This document shows positions 44,058 to 52,746 of a stretch of 64,000 nt of DNA, piece after piece. The DNA lies in the NCBI RefSeq assembly GCF_034933565.1, contig NZ_JAYFNG010000029.1:21050-85049 (forward strand), in the 5' to 3' direction. Position numbers and translations under genes: made by a program. The DNA comes from Raineyella sp034933565. Lineage in GTDB: Bacteria; Actinomycetota; Actinomycetes; Propionibacteriales; Propionibacteriaceae. Numbering within the stretch: position 1 is the stretch's first letter; each line of letters starts with the position of its first letter. The notes under the pieces were generated by a model. It was not told the DNA's origin and made no database searches. It saw only the letters and a list, made by a program, of their open reading frames with translations.

Positions 44058-44177
44058 CCGGCGCTCCCGTGACCCGGTGGGCCAGTGTCGCGGTGGGCCA
44101 GTGTCGCGGTGGTCAGGCGACTCGGTGCTCCGGCGACCGACCCGGTGCCCCGGTGGACCTGACCTGCGATCGGCGGG

Positions 44178-45122
44178 CTACGGCCGCTGCAGCCCCTCCG
44201 CGGCGACGGCCGCCTCGGCCAGCGCCAGGGCGCCGAGACGCCCGGAGCGCTCCCCCAGCCCGGGCGGCACGATGACGTCCTGAAGACCCGCCTCGACGGC
44301 CGGGGCGGACACGTATCCGGCCAGCAGCTCCCGGGTCCGGGCGCGGATCATCGGGAACAGCCCCGGGCCGGTCATCACCCCGCCGCCGAGGACGATCCGG
44401 CGCGGTGACAGGGTCAGCACCAGCTGGGCCATCAGTTCAGCCAGATAGGACGCCTCCAGCTCCCAGGCTGGGTGCCCGGCCGGCAGGGTCTGTGCCGGGG
44501 CACCCCAGCGCCGGGCGATCGCCGGCCCGGAGGCCAGCCCCTCCAGGCAGTCACCGTGGAACGGGCAGCTGCCGGGGAAGGGATCACGGACCCGGTCGTG
44601 CGGCACCCGGACGTGGCCCATTTCCGGGTGCACCAGACCGTGCACCGGCGCACCGTTGACGACCGCGCCGCCACCGACCCCGGTGCCGACGGTCAGGTAG
44701 ACGAACGGGTCGAGCCCGACGCCCACACCCCACCGCACCTCACCGAGCGCGGCGCCGTTGACGTCGGTGTCGAAGCCGACCGGCACCCCCAGGCCGGCCC
44801 GCAGGGCGCCGACCACATCGGTCCCGGCCCACCCCGGCTTCGGGGTGGTGGTGATGTGGCCGTACGCCGGTGCGGCCGGGTCCAGCTCCACCGGACCGAA
44901 GCACGCCGCGCCCACCGCGGTGAGCGGCTGCCCGGTCCGGTCGGTGTGTTCGCGGAAGAACGCCACCGCCCGGTCGAGGGTCTCCGCCGGGGTGGTGGTG
45001 GGGATCCGTGCCTCGGCCCGGATGTCGTCCGGCCCGGTCCCGACGCAGCAGACGAACTTCGTGCCGCCCGCCTCGACCCCGCCGTACACGGCGGGGATGG
45101 CCGGGGCGTGCACCGTCGCCAT
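44178..45122 (-). CDS. ROK-family sugar kinase (fructokinase-like)
   Basis: 314 residues. GGVEAGGTKFVCCVG is the N-terminal ATP/phosphate loop, DTDVNGAALGE holds the catalytic Asp region, VYLTVGTGVGGG is the ROK signature and HPEMGHVRV with CPFHGDCLEG is the zinc-binding His/Cys3 motif of the fructokinase branch. It phosphorylates a hexose, probably fructose, in the cytoplasm. It sits 3 bases downstream of lysS on the same strand, with no sugar transporter nearby. Confidence 0.87.
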   Translation of the reverse strand: MATVHAPAIPAVYGGVEAGGTKFVCCVGTGPDDIRAEARIPTTTPAETLDRAVAFFREHTDRTGQPLTAVGAACFGPVELDPAAPAYGHITTTPKPGWAGTDVVGALRAGLGVPVGFDTDVNGAALGEVRWGVGVGLDPFVYLTVGTGVGGGAVVNGAPVHGLVHPEMGHVRVPHDRVRDPFPGSCPFHGDCLEGLASGPAIARRWGAPAQTLPAGHPAWELEASYLAELMAQLVLTLSPRRIVLGGGVMTGPGLFPMIRARTRELLAGYVSAPAVEAGLQDVIVPPGLGERSGRLGALALAEAAVAAEGLQRP

Positions 45123-45125
45123 GGC

Positions 45126-46649
45126 TCAGCCCAGCGGCTTGAGCAGCGGGAAGAGGATCGTCTCGCGGATGCCGACGCCGGTGAAGAGCATCACCAGGCG
45201 GTCGACCCCCAGCCCGAGGCCGCCCATCGGCGGGGCACCGAACTCGAGCGCCTGCAGGAAGTCCTCGTCGAGCTGCATCGCCTCGACGTCACCGGCCGCG
45301 CGGGCCAGCGACTGGGCGGTCAGCCGCTCGCGCTGGATCACCGGGTCGATCAGCTCGGAGAAGCCGGTGCCGCGCTCCATGCCGCCGATGATCAGGTCCC
45401 AGGCCTCGATCTTGTTCGGCTCGGACCGGTGCGGGCGGGCCAGCGGCTGGGCGACCGGCGGGTAGTCGCAGACGAAGGTCGGCTGCAGCAGGTGCGGCTC
45501 GACGAGCTCGCCGAACAGCTCGACGACCATCTTCTCCGGGCTCCACAGGGCGTCGTACTCCACCTCGAACAGCTCGGCGATGGAGCGCAGCCGGTCCAGC
45601 GGGGTGTCCGGGGTGATCTCGTCGCCGACCCGCTCCGACAGGCCGGGGTAGACGCCGAGCCACTTCCACTCGCCGTCGAGGTCGATGACACCCTTGTCGG
45701 TCTCGATCTGGCGGGTGCCGACGACGTCGGCGGCGTCGAGGATGATCCGCTTGATCAGCCCGGCGATGGTGGTCTGGTCGCCCCAGGCCTGGTACGCCTC
45801 GAGCATGGTGAACTCCGCCGAGTGCGAGGAGTCGATGCCCTCGTTGCGGAACACCCGGCCCAGCTCGTAGACCTTCTCCGCCCCGCCGACCATCACTCGC
45901 TTGAGGTAGAGCTCCAGCGCGATCCGCAGGCTCATGGAGATGTCGAAGGCGTTCAGGTGGGTGCTGAACGGCCGGGCCGTCGCCCCGCCGTGCACCAGCT
46001 GCAGGGTCGGGGTCTCGACCTCGAGGTAGCCGTCGGTGTGCAGGCTCTCGCGGATCGAGCGGGTGATCGCCGAGCGGGTCCGCAGAACGTTCTGCGCCTC
46101 CGGGCGGACCACCAGGTCGGCGTAGCGCTGCCGGACCCGGGTCTCCTCGGACAGTTCGTGGTGCAGGGTCGGCATCGGGCGCAGCGACTTGGAGGCCATC
46201 TCCCAGCTGTCCGCCATCACCGACAGCTCGCCGCGCCGCGACCGGATCACCCGGCCGTGCACGAACACCCAGTCACCCAGGTCGACGTCGGCCTTCCAGG
46301 CGGCCAGCGTCTCCTCGCCGACCTCCGCCTTCGACAGCATCACCTGCAGCCGCGGCGCGTCGTGCTCGGCGGTGAAGCCGCCCTGCAGGGTGGCGAAGCA
46401 CAGCTTGCCGGTGTTGCGCAGGAACACCACCCGGCCGCCGACCCCGACCAGGTCCTGGGTCTCCTCACCGGTCTCCAGGTGCTCCCAGCGCCGGCCGACC
46501 TGGTCCAGGGTGTGCGTACGCTCCAGCCGGACCGGGTAGGGCGGACGGCCCTCCTCGAGCAGTCGCGCGCGCTTCTCGAGGCGCACCTGCATCTGCTCGG
46601 ACACCTCGTGGTCGGGAAGCTCGGCGGGCGGATTCTGCTCAGTACTCAC
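45126..46649 (-). CDS. lysS: Lysyl-tRNA synthetase, class II
   Basis: 507 residues. An N-terminal OB-fold anticodon-binding domain (about 60-165, with VFVHGRVIRSRRGELSV) and a class II catalytic core with motif 2 (VYELGRVFRNEGIDSSH) and motif 3 (GLGLGVDRLVM). The insertion and the end (IRETILFPLLKPLG) fit LysS. It charges tRNA-Lys. GTG start at 46649. About 150 bases separate it from the divergent ATP-grasp gene. Confidence 0.95.
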   Translation of the reverse strand: MSTEQNPPAELPDHEVSEQMQVRLEKRARLLEEGRPPYPVRLERTHTLDQVGRRWEHLETGEETQDLVGVGGRVVFLRNTGKLCFATLQGGFTAEHDAPRLQVMLSKAEVGEETLAAWKADVDLGDWVFVHGRVIRSRRGELSVMADSWEMASKSLRPMPTLHHELSEETRVRQRYADLVVRPEAQNVLRTRSAITRSIRESLHTDGYLEVETPTLQLVHGGATARPFSTHLNAFDISMSLRIALELYLKRVMVGGAEKVYELGRVFRNEGIDSSHSAEFTMLEAYQAWGDQTTIAGLIKRIILDAADVVGTRQIETDKGVIDLDGEWKWLGVYPGLSERVGDEITPDTPLDRLRSIAELFEVEYDALWSPEKMVVELFGELVEPHLLQPTFVCDYPPVAQPLARPHRSEPNKIEAWDLIIGGMERGTGFSELIDPVIQRERLTAQSLARAAGDVEAMQLDEDFLQALEFGAPPMGGLGLGVDRLVMLFTGVGIRETILFPLLKPLG

Positions 46650-46802
46650 CGGGACATGCTATCGACACCCGCGCCGGCCGGGCATTTCCGCGGGCTCCCG
46701 CACGCCACCCGCCGGTACGTGTCGGCCCGTACGTGTCACGCGGCGGTGAACGGGGCCCGTCGGCAGCCGTCGGCGCCGACCGGGGTGGCATAGGGTTCCG
46801 TC

Positions 46803-48542
46803 ATGGCAGACATGCTGGCCCACTACCGTCCGGGCGTCGCGTTCGACGAGATGGTGGACCCCCGGGGCGCGGTCCGGGAGCCGTACGCCCTGCTGGCGGA
46901 CATGGTCGCCCGGATGGGGCCGGGCGACCTCCGGGCCATCGCCGAGACGCTGTCGAACAACTACCTGGCCGCCGGGGTGACCTTCGACGTCGGCGGGGTC
47001 GAGCGCCCGTTCCCGCTGGACGTCATCCCGCGGATCATCACCGCCCGGGACTGGGACATCATCGAGCGCGGCGTGCGGCAGCGGGTCCGCGCCCTGGAGG
47101 CGTTCCTCGACGACGCGTACAACGACCAGCAGGCGGTCACCGACGGGGTGGTCCCGCGCTCGCTGATCACCACCTCGAAACACTTCCATCGGGTGCTGCA
47201 CGGGATGAACCCGGCCAACGGCGCCCGTGTCCAGGTCGCCGGCATCGACCTGATCCGCACCCCTGCCGGCGACATGCGGGTGCTGGAGGACAACGTCCGG
47301 GTGCCGTCCGGGGTGTCGTACGTGATGACGAACCGCACCGCGATGGCCTCGGTGATGCCCGAGACGATGGCCGCGCAGCGGGTGCGGCCGGTGAGTGACT
47401 ACGCCCAGCATCTGCTGCATGCGCTGCGCGCCGCCGCCCCGGACGGGATCGAGGACCCGACCGTCGTCGTGCTGACCCCCGGTGTCTACAACTCCGCGTA
47501 CTTCGAGCACACCCTGCTCGCCCGCACCATGGGTGTCGAGCTGGTCGAGGGCTCCGACCTGGAGTGCCGCCGCGGCCGGGTCCACATGCGCACGACCAGG
47601 GGCCTGCGCCCGGTGCACGTCATCTACCGGCGGATCGACGACGACTTCATCGACCCGGTGCACTTCCGCCGCGACTCGCTGCTCGGCGTCCCCGGCATCG
47701 TCAATGCCGTCCGGACCGGCGGCGTGGCCCTGTGCAACGCGCTGGGCAACGGTGTCGCCGACGACAAGCTCGTCTACACCTACGTGCCGGACCTGATCCG
47801 CTACTTCCTGCACGAGGAACCGGTGCTGAAGAACGTCGACACCTGGCGGCTCGCCGAACCCGCCGCCCGCGAGGAGGTGATGGACCGGCTCGAGGAGCTG
47901 GTCGTCAAGCCGGTCGACGGGTCGGGTGGCAAGGGCATCGTGATCGGGCCGTCCGCCACGGCCGAGCAGATCGCGACGCTGCGTCGCCGGGTCGCGGCGG
48001 ACCCGCGCGGCTGGATCGCCCAGCCGCTGGTCCAGCTGTCGACCGTGCCGACCTTCCTCGACGAGGCACTGCGGCCGCGCCACGTCGACCTGCGCCCCTT
48101 CGCCGTCCACGACGGCGAGGACGTCTGGGTGCTGCCCGGCGGGCTGACCCGGGTGGCCCTGCCCGAGGGCGAGCTGATCGTCAACTCCTCCCGGGGCGGC
48201 GGTTCCAAGGACACCTGGGTGATCGCCGGCGCGCCGCTGCTGCCCGGCGGGTCCGCCGGGTCCGACCGGCCGGGCGCCGCCGCGCCCTCCGAGGGGCCGG
48301 ATGCCGCCGCACCCCCCGATGAGGCGGGCGAGGTCGAGAGCGGAGCGGTGCCGCGCGCCGAGACGACCGGGATCGCCGATCTGGCCCGGCTGCCGGCCCC
48401 GACCCAGCGCCCGCCGGACCAGCCGACGGCGCGCAAGACCCAGCAGGAGCAACAGCAGCAAGGGCACCGGCACCAGCCGCACCGGCAGCGGCTGCCGCAG
48501 AAGCGGCCGCACGAGCAGCCGGCGGGGGCGGACCGATGCTGA
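46803..48542 (+). CDS. Circularly permuted ATP-grasp type 2 protein (DUF404/DUF407)
   Basis: 579 residues. The core (1 to about 480) has the family motifs YNDQQAVTDGVVP, DLIRTPAGDMRVLEDNVRVPSGVSY, GVYNSAYFEH and KPVDGSGGKGIVIG (the ATP-grasp loop). The last ~100 residues are Ala/Pro-rich then Gln/His/Arg-rich and not part of the family. With the alpha-E and transglutaminase-like genes that follow, it forms a widely conserved trio that has been proposed to make or modify a peptide; the product is not established. ATG start. Its stop overlaps the next gene. Confidence 0.88.
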   Translation: MADMLAHYRPGVAFDEMVDPRGAVREPYALLADMVARMGPGDLRAIAETLSNNYLAAGVTFDVGGVERPFPLDVIPRIITARDWDIIERGVRQRVRALEAFLDDAYNDQQAVTDGVVPRSLITTSKHFHRVLHGMNPANGARVQVAGIDLIRTPAGDMRVLEDNVRVPSGVSYVMTNRTAMASVMPETMAAQRVRPVSDYAQHLLHALRAAAPDGIEDPTVVVLTPGVYNSAYFEHTLLARTMGVELVEGSDLECRRGRVHMRTTRGLRPVHVIYRRIDDDFIDPVHFRRDSLLGVPGIVNAVRTGGVALCNALGNGVADDKLVYTYVPDLIRYFLHEEPVLKNVDTWRLAEPAAREEVMDRLEELVVKPVDGSGGKGIVIGPSATAEQIATLRRRVAADPRGWIAQPLVQLSTVPTFLDEALRPRHVDLRPFAVHDGEDVWVLPGGLTRVALPEGELIVNSSRGGGSKDTWVIAGAPLLPGGSAGSDRPGAAAPSEGPDAAAPPDEAGEVESGAVPRAETTGIADLARLPAPTQRPPDQPTARKTQQEQQQQGHRHQPHRQRLPQKRPHEQPAGADRC

Positions 48543-49495
48543 GCCGGATCGCCGAGTCGCTGTTCTGGATCGGCCGTCACGTCGAGCGGGCCGAGGGCAC
48601 CGCCCGGCTGCTCCAGGTGCAGCTGCGACTGTTCGTCGAGGAGCCGGCGGTGCCGACGCACACCGCCTGCAGCAACCTGCTGGCACTGCTCGGGGTGCCC
48701 GCCGCGACGTACGGACCGCTGCTCGCCGACCGGGACCCGCACACCGGCCACGAGGCCCTGGTCGAGCTGCTGGCCTACGACCGCCACCAGCCGTCCTCCA
48801 TCGCGTACAGCTGGGAACAGACCCGCGACAACGCCCGGCGGGCCCGGGAGGTGATCCCGTCCGGCGTCTGGGAGGTGGTCAACACCACCTGGCAGGCGCT
48901 GCCGCGGGTGACGCCCCGGGCGATCCGGTCCCAGCACAGCTACCTGGACTGGGCCCGGGAGCGGTCCGCCCTGTTCTACGGGCTGGCCCGCGGCTCGATG
49001 GTCCGCGACGAGGGCTGGCAGTTCCTCCAGCTCGGCCGCAGCCTCGAGCAGGCCGACATGACCGCGCGCCTGGTCACCGCCACCACCTTCGCCCAGGGGG
49101 CGATCCCGTGGGCGGCGGCGCTGCGCGGCTGCGACGCGCACGACGCGTTCCTGCGCACCTACCGCGGCTGGCACGCCACCTCGCAGGCGATCGAGTTCCT
49201 GGTCCAGGACGCCGCCTTCCCGCGCTCGGTGATGCACGGGCTGACCCGGGCCACCGAGGCCCTCGAGGCGGTCAGCGGGCCGTCCTACGGGGTCGGGCTG
49301 CCCGGCGAGGCACGCTACGAGCTGGGCCGGCTCACCCAGCAGCTGGCCTACCTGACCGCCGACGAGCTGGTCGACGACCTGGCCGGCCGGATGGCCGAGG
49401 TGCAGCGCACCTGCCAGCGGGTGACCACGGCGATCTCCCGGCGCTTCTTCGCGGCGGCCACCGAACAGGCCTGGACGACCGAGGAGACCCACTGA
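48536..49495 (+). CDS. Alpha-E domain protein (DUF403)
   Basis: 319 residues, all-alpha family with the conserved start MLSRIAESLFWIGRHVERAEGTARLL, the middle WEQTRDNARRAREVIPSGVWEVVN and FLQLGRSLEQADMTARL. It overlaps the ATP-grasp gene by seven bases and precedes the transglutaminase-like gene, so the three are very likely co-translated partners. The biochemical role is unknown. Confidence 0.9.
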   Translation: MLSRIAESLFWIGRHVERAEGTARLLQVQLRLFVEEPAVPTHTACSNLLALLGVPAATYGPLLADRDPHTGHEALVELLAYDRHQPSSIAYSWEQTRDNARRAREVIPSGVWEVVNTTWQALPRVTPRAIRSQHSYLDWARERSALFYGLARGSMVRDEGWQFLQLGRSLEQADMTARLVTATTFAQGAIPWAAALRGCDAHDAFLRTYRGWHATSQAIEFLVQDAAFPRSVMHGLTRATEALEAVSGPSYGVGLPGEARYELGRLTQQLAYLTADELVDDLAGRMAEVQRTCQRVTTAISRRFFAAATEQAWTTEETH

Positions 49496-49512
49496 CATGG
49501 AGGTGTCCTGAC

Positions 49513-50370
49513 ATGCGACTGAGCATCGACCACGTCACCGGGTTCCGCTACGCGTCCCCGGTGCGCGCCTCCTACAACGAGGCCCGGATGACACCGGTCT
49601 CCACCCCCGCCCAGGTGGTGTGGACCTCCCGGCTGACCATCACCCCCACCGCCTGGCGCACCGCCTACACCGACTACTGGGGCACCGCGGTGACCTGCTT
49701 CGAGGTGCACGAGCCGCACGACCGGCTCCAGATCGAGTCCCGCGCCCTGGTGGAGACCCGGCCCGTCGACGACGACTGGGACGTGCAGCGGCGGGTCCCG
49801 GACAGCGACCTCGGGTGGGCCGACCTGCACAGCACGACCGTGCTCGACGCGATGAGTGAGTACCTGCTCACCACCGACCGGACCGCCCCGCACGAGGAGC
49901 TCGCGGCGCTCGCCGCCGAGTTCACCGACCGGCCGCCCCGGCTGGCCGCGCTGGACGTCTGCGCGCTGGTGCACGACCGGATGGCGTACGAGGTGGGCGC
50001 CACCGGCGTCACCTCGACCGCCGCGGAGGCCTGGGCCGGCGGCCGCGGCGTCTGCCAGGACTTCAGCCACGTCACCTGCGGGGCGTTGCGCCATCTCGGC
50101 ATCCCGGCCCGGTACGTGTCCGGCTATCTGCACCCGTCCGGGCCCGAGGCCGTCCGTGGCGACGCCGTCGAGGGCGAGTCGCACTCCTGGGTGGAGTTCT
50201 GGTGCGGGTCGTGGCAGACGTACGATCCGACGGCGATGCACCGGGTCAACGAGTCCTACGTCCGGATCGGCCACGGTCGCGACTACTCAGACGTCTCACC
50301 GCTGCGCGGCACGTACGCCGGTGGGGACTCGGAAATGTTCGTCAAGGTGACGATTACGGCGCTTTCGTGA
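49513..50370 (+). CDS. Transglutaminase-like cysteine peptidase-fold protein
   Basis: 285 residues. An N-terminal beta domain (RLSIDHVTGFRYASPVRASYNEARM) precedes the transglutaminase core with catalytic Cys in GRGVCQDFSHV, His in GESHSWVEFW and Asp in YDPTAMHRV. It may hydrolyse or crosslink amide bonds in the product of the ATP-grasp/alpha-E pair. ATG at 49513 with GGAGGTG upstream places the family N-terminus, 17 bases after the alpha-E stop. Confidence 0.9.
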   Translation: MRLSIDHVTGFRYASPVRASYNEARMTPVSTPAQVVWTSRLTITPTAWRTAYTDYWGTAVTCFEVHEPHDRLQIESRALVETRPVDDDWDVQRRVPDSDLGWADLHSTTVLDAMSEYLLTTDRTAPHEELAALAAEFTDRPPRLAALDVCALVHDRMAYEVGATGVTSTAAEAWAGGRGVCQDFSHVTCGALRHLGIPARYVSGYLHPSGPEAVRGDAVEGESHSWVEFWCGSWQTYDPTAMHRVNESYVRIGHGRDYSDVSPLRGTYAGGDSEMFVKVTITALS

Positions 50371-50403
50371 CCTGTGCCCACCGCGCCCACTAGGGTGACT
50401 GGC

Positions 50404-51072
50404 ATGATCCAACCGCCGACCGCATGGAGCCCGCCACCGGCGGGGGTGCCCGTGGATCCCGCGGTCCAGGCGCCGCCGGTCACCCAGGCGGTCCATGACC
50501 CCCTCCAGGGTCCGACGCCCCGTCCCGGTTACACGCCGCCCGTCGCCGGCGCGGCCCAGGCGGCCTCGGCGACGCCGATGAGCCCCGGGCCGCAGCACGC
50601 CGCCCCGCCGTCGCAGCCCGCCCGCCCCGGCCAGCCCGCCCAGCCGAACCCGACCGCCGTCGAGGCGCCCGCCCCGGCACCGCCGGCCCGGGCCGAGCAC
50701 GGCCTGCCGGTCACCACGACCGATTCGATGCCCGGCCGCACGATCACCGCGGTGATCGGCGACGTGATCGGCGTCGTCTCGCGGTCCCGCGAACTGGGCG
50801 GCAACCGGGAGATCCAGTCGCGGACGTTGCTCACCGAGCGCCAGCAGGCCGTCACCCGGATGGCCCGGATGGCCCTGGGGGCACACGCCGACGCGGTGGT
50901 GGGGATGCGTTTCGACACCTGCCAGGTCAGTGCCGAGGTGATCGAGGTGGTCGCGTACGGCACTGCCGTCCGGCTCGCCGAGGCGCCCGGGTTCAGCGCG
51001 CCGGGGATCGACCTGCCGCGGCCCTCGACCGGGGCCAGCGCCACCCATCCGCCGACCCCGCCGACGGTCTGA
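50404..51072 (+). CDS. YbjQ-like (UPF0145) domain protein with Pro/Ala-rich N-terminus
   Basis: 222 residues. The first ~100 are Pro/Ala low complexity (repeats of APPVTQ, AQPARPGQPAQP). Residues about 102-205 resemble the YbjQ/UPF0145 family: VTTTDSMPGRTITAVIGDVIGVVSRS-type start split as TTDSMPGRTIT and GDVIGVVSRS, then MARMALGAHADAVVGMRFDT and VVAYGTAV. The function of the family is unknown; it forms pentameric rings. ATG at 50404, 33 bases after the previous stop. Confidence 0.8.
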   Translation: MIQPPTAWSPPPAGVPVDPAVQAPPVTQAVHDPLQGPTPRPGYTPPVAGAAQAASATPMSPGPQHAAPPSQPARPGQPAQPNPTAVEAPAPAPPARAEHGLPVTTTDSMPGRTITAVIGDVIGVVSRSRELGGNREIQSRTLLTERQQAVTRMARMALGAHADAVVGMRFDTCQVSAEVIEVVAYGTAVRLAEAPGFSAPGIDLPRPSTGASATHPPTPPTV

Positions 51073-51082
51073 CCCCGCCGGC

Positions 51083-51163
51083 CATCGGACAGCGCCGATC
51101 ATCGGACAGTGCCGATCATCGGACAGTGCCGACCACCTGACAGCACCGACCACCTGACAGCGC
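51083..51163. repeat. Short tandem repeats, period about 19
   Basis: ATCGGACAGCGCCGATC and ATCGGACAGTGCCGATC copies grade into CACCTGACAGCACCGAC copies. A second simple stretch (GTCAACGCGTCAAGGTGCC type) lies at about 51230-51292. The gap between the convergent YbjQ-like and HAD genes holds no gene. Confidence 0.8.
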
Positions 51164-51281
51164 GCACACAGCCGACGGCCGGGCACCGCGCACCGCCGGG
51201 GTGCTGCGGGCCGACGCGGCGCATGTCGATGCGTCGATGTGCCAACGGATTAACAGGTCAACGCGTCAAGGTGCCAACGCG

Positions 51282-51920
51282 TCAACGCCGCACGGTGAGC
51301 TCCACCCGGGCGCCGTCGAACCGCAGGCCGATGTGGCTCAGGTCGGGCACCACCAGGTCGGCCAGCGGGGCGAGCTCCTCGGCCGTGTGCGTGGTCGTCA
51401 CCGCGACCGTCGACATCCCCGCGGCCCGGGCCGCGCGCAACCCGTTGGGGGCGTCCTCGGCCACCAGACAGGACTCCGGGGCGACGCCCAGCCCGGCGGC
51501 GGCCGCCAGGAAGATCTGCGGATCCGGTTTGGCCCGCGCCACGTCGCTGGCGGTGATCAGCACCGCCGGTGTCGGCAGCCCCGCAGCCGCCAGCCGGGCG
51601 TACGCCATCGGTCGGGTGGCCGAGGTGGCCACCGCTCTGCGTGGCCCGGCCGCCCGGAGCGCCTCGGCAGCACCCGGCAGGGCCACCACACCGCCCTGGT
51701 CGACCAGCTCCTGCTCGCTGATCCAGGCCAGCGCCTCCGCCCGACGCCCCTCGTCGACCAGCCGGGCGACGATCGCGGCGGTGGAGCGGCCGAAGTGACC
51801 GAACAGGTCATCGGCGGTGAGGCCGTAACGCTCGGCGAACCGCGTCCAGACCCGGACGATCGCGGGCAGCGAATCCACCAGCGTGGAGTCCATGTCGAAG
51901 ATGACCCCGTCGTACCTCAC
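51282..51920 (-). CDS. HAD-superfamily hydrolase (beta-phosphoglucomutase/GPH-like)
   Basis: 212 residues. Motif I VIFDMDSTLVDS, a helical cap, motif II VATSATRP, motif III Lys in ARAKPDPQIFL and motif IV CLVAEDAPNGLRAARAAGM. This is a small sugar-phosphatase or phosphoglycolate-phosphatase type HAD. GTG at 51920 gives the family N-terminus VRYDGVIFDMD. Alternative starts up to 52028 would run into the TetR operator. Divergent from the TetR gene. Confidence 0.85.
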   Translation of the reverse strand: MRYDGVIFDMDSTLVDSLPAIVRVWTRFAERYGLTADDLFGHFGRSTAAIVARLVDEGRRAEALAWISEQELVDQGGVVALPGAAEALRAAGPRRAVATSATRPMAYARLAAAGLPTPAVLITASDVARAKPDPQIFLAAAAGLGVAPESCLVAEDAPNGLRAARAAGMSTVAVTTTHTAEELAPLADLVVPDLSHIGLRFDGARVELTVRR

Positions 51921-52014
51921 GTCCGGCCCCTGCCTGTCCTGTCCGCCCCGGTGGGGCGGAGCACACCACCTCGACCGTACGTCGCGTCCGGGCCGCGCTC
52001 CACCCACTCTTGAT

Positions 52015-52032
52015 GAGTGAATACTCACTCAC
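52015..52032. promoter_or_regulatory. Palindromic operator, probably for the TetR-family regulator
   Basis: TGAGTGAATACTCACTCA: perfect 7-base arms (TGAGTGA / TCACTCA) around ATAC, ending 12 bases before the TetR GTG start. Such a palindrome just before a TetR gene normally mediates autoregulation, here also of the two exporter genes in the same operon. Confidence 0.8.
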
Positions 52033-52044
52033 TAGGATCGGGGC

Positions 52045-52746
52045 GTGCCCCGTGCTCCCCGACTCACCCCCGAGGACCGTCGCGATGCCATCATCGCGGC
52101 GACCGTCCCGTTGCTCATCGCGTCCGGCCCGGACGTGTCGACCCGGCAGATCGCTGCGGCCTGCGGCATCGCCGAGGGCACCCTGTTCCGGGTCTTCCCG
52201 ACCAAGCAGGACCTGCTCGAGGCGACGCTGCGTGCCTCCCTCGACCCGACGGCCGACATCGGGCAGCTCCTGGCCGTCGACCGGTGCCTGCCGCTGGCCG
52301 AGCGGCTCCGGCAGGTGGTCGTGATCCTGGTGGTCCGCGGGCAGCGGGTGAGCGGCCTGTTCTCGGCGCTGCGCCACCCCGGCGGCCCGCACCACGCCCA
52401 GCACCGCCCGCACGACCGCCATGCGGACGACCGCCATGCCGCTGGCCGCGCCACCACCGACCGGCCCTCCCCCGACCGATCCGGGACCGACCGGCATCAC
52501 GGCCCCCCGGACCTGAAGGAGCGGCAACGGCTCGTCGCGGCCATCGCCGAGGTGCTCGCCCCGGACGCCGACCGGCTCGACCTCGATCCGACTGCGGCCG
52601 CCTCGTTCGTACGATCGGTGGTGAGCGCCACGACCCACCCGATCATCGGCGACGGCCTCCTGACGGACCCCGACCTCCTCACCCGCCTGCTCCTCAGGGC
52701 ACTCCAGAAGGACTCCCCTCAAGGCACTCCGGAAGGACTGATGTGA
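52045..52746 (+). CDS. TetR-family transcriptional regulator
   Basis: 233 residues. The N-terminal helix-turn-helix is clear: DAIIAATVPLLIASG, VSTRQIAAACGIAEGTLFRVFPTKQDLLEATL. The C-terminal ligand domain is divergent, with a His/Asp/Arg-rich low-complexity insert in the middle (HHAQHRPHDRHADDRHA). It starts with GTG right after a palindromic operator and overlaps the next gene by four bases, so it most likely represses its own operon until an exporter substrate binds. Confidence 0.9.
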   Translation: MPRAPRLTPEDRRDAIIAATVPLLIASGPDVSTRQIAAACGIAEGTLFRVFPTKQDLLEATLRASLDPTADIGQLLAVDRCLPLAERLRQVVVILVVRGQRVSGLFSALRHPGGPHHAQHRPHDRHADDRHAAGRATTDRPSPDRSGTDRHHGPPDLKERQRLVAAIAEVLAPDADRLDLDPTAAASFVRSVVSATTHPIIGDGLLTDPDLLTRLLLRALQKDSPQGTPEGLM

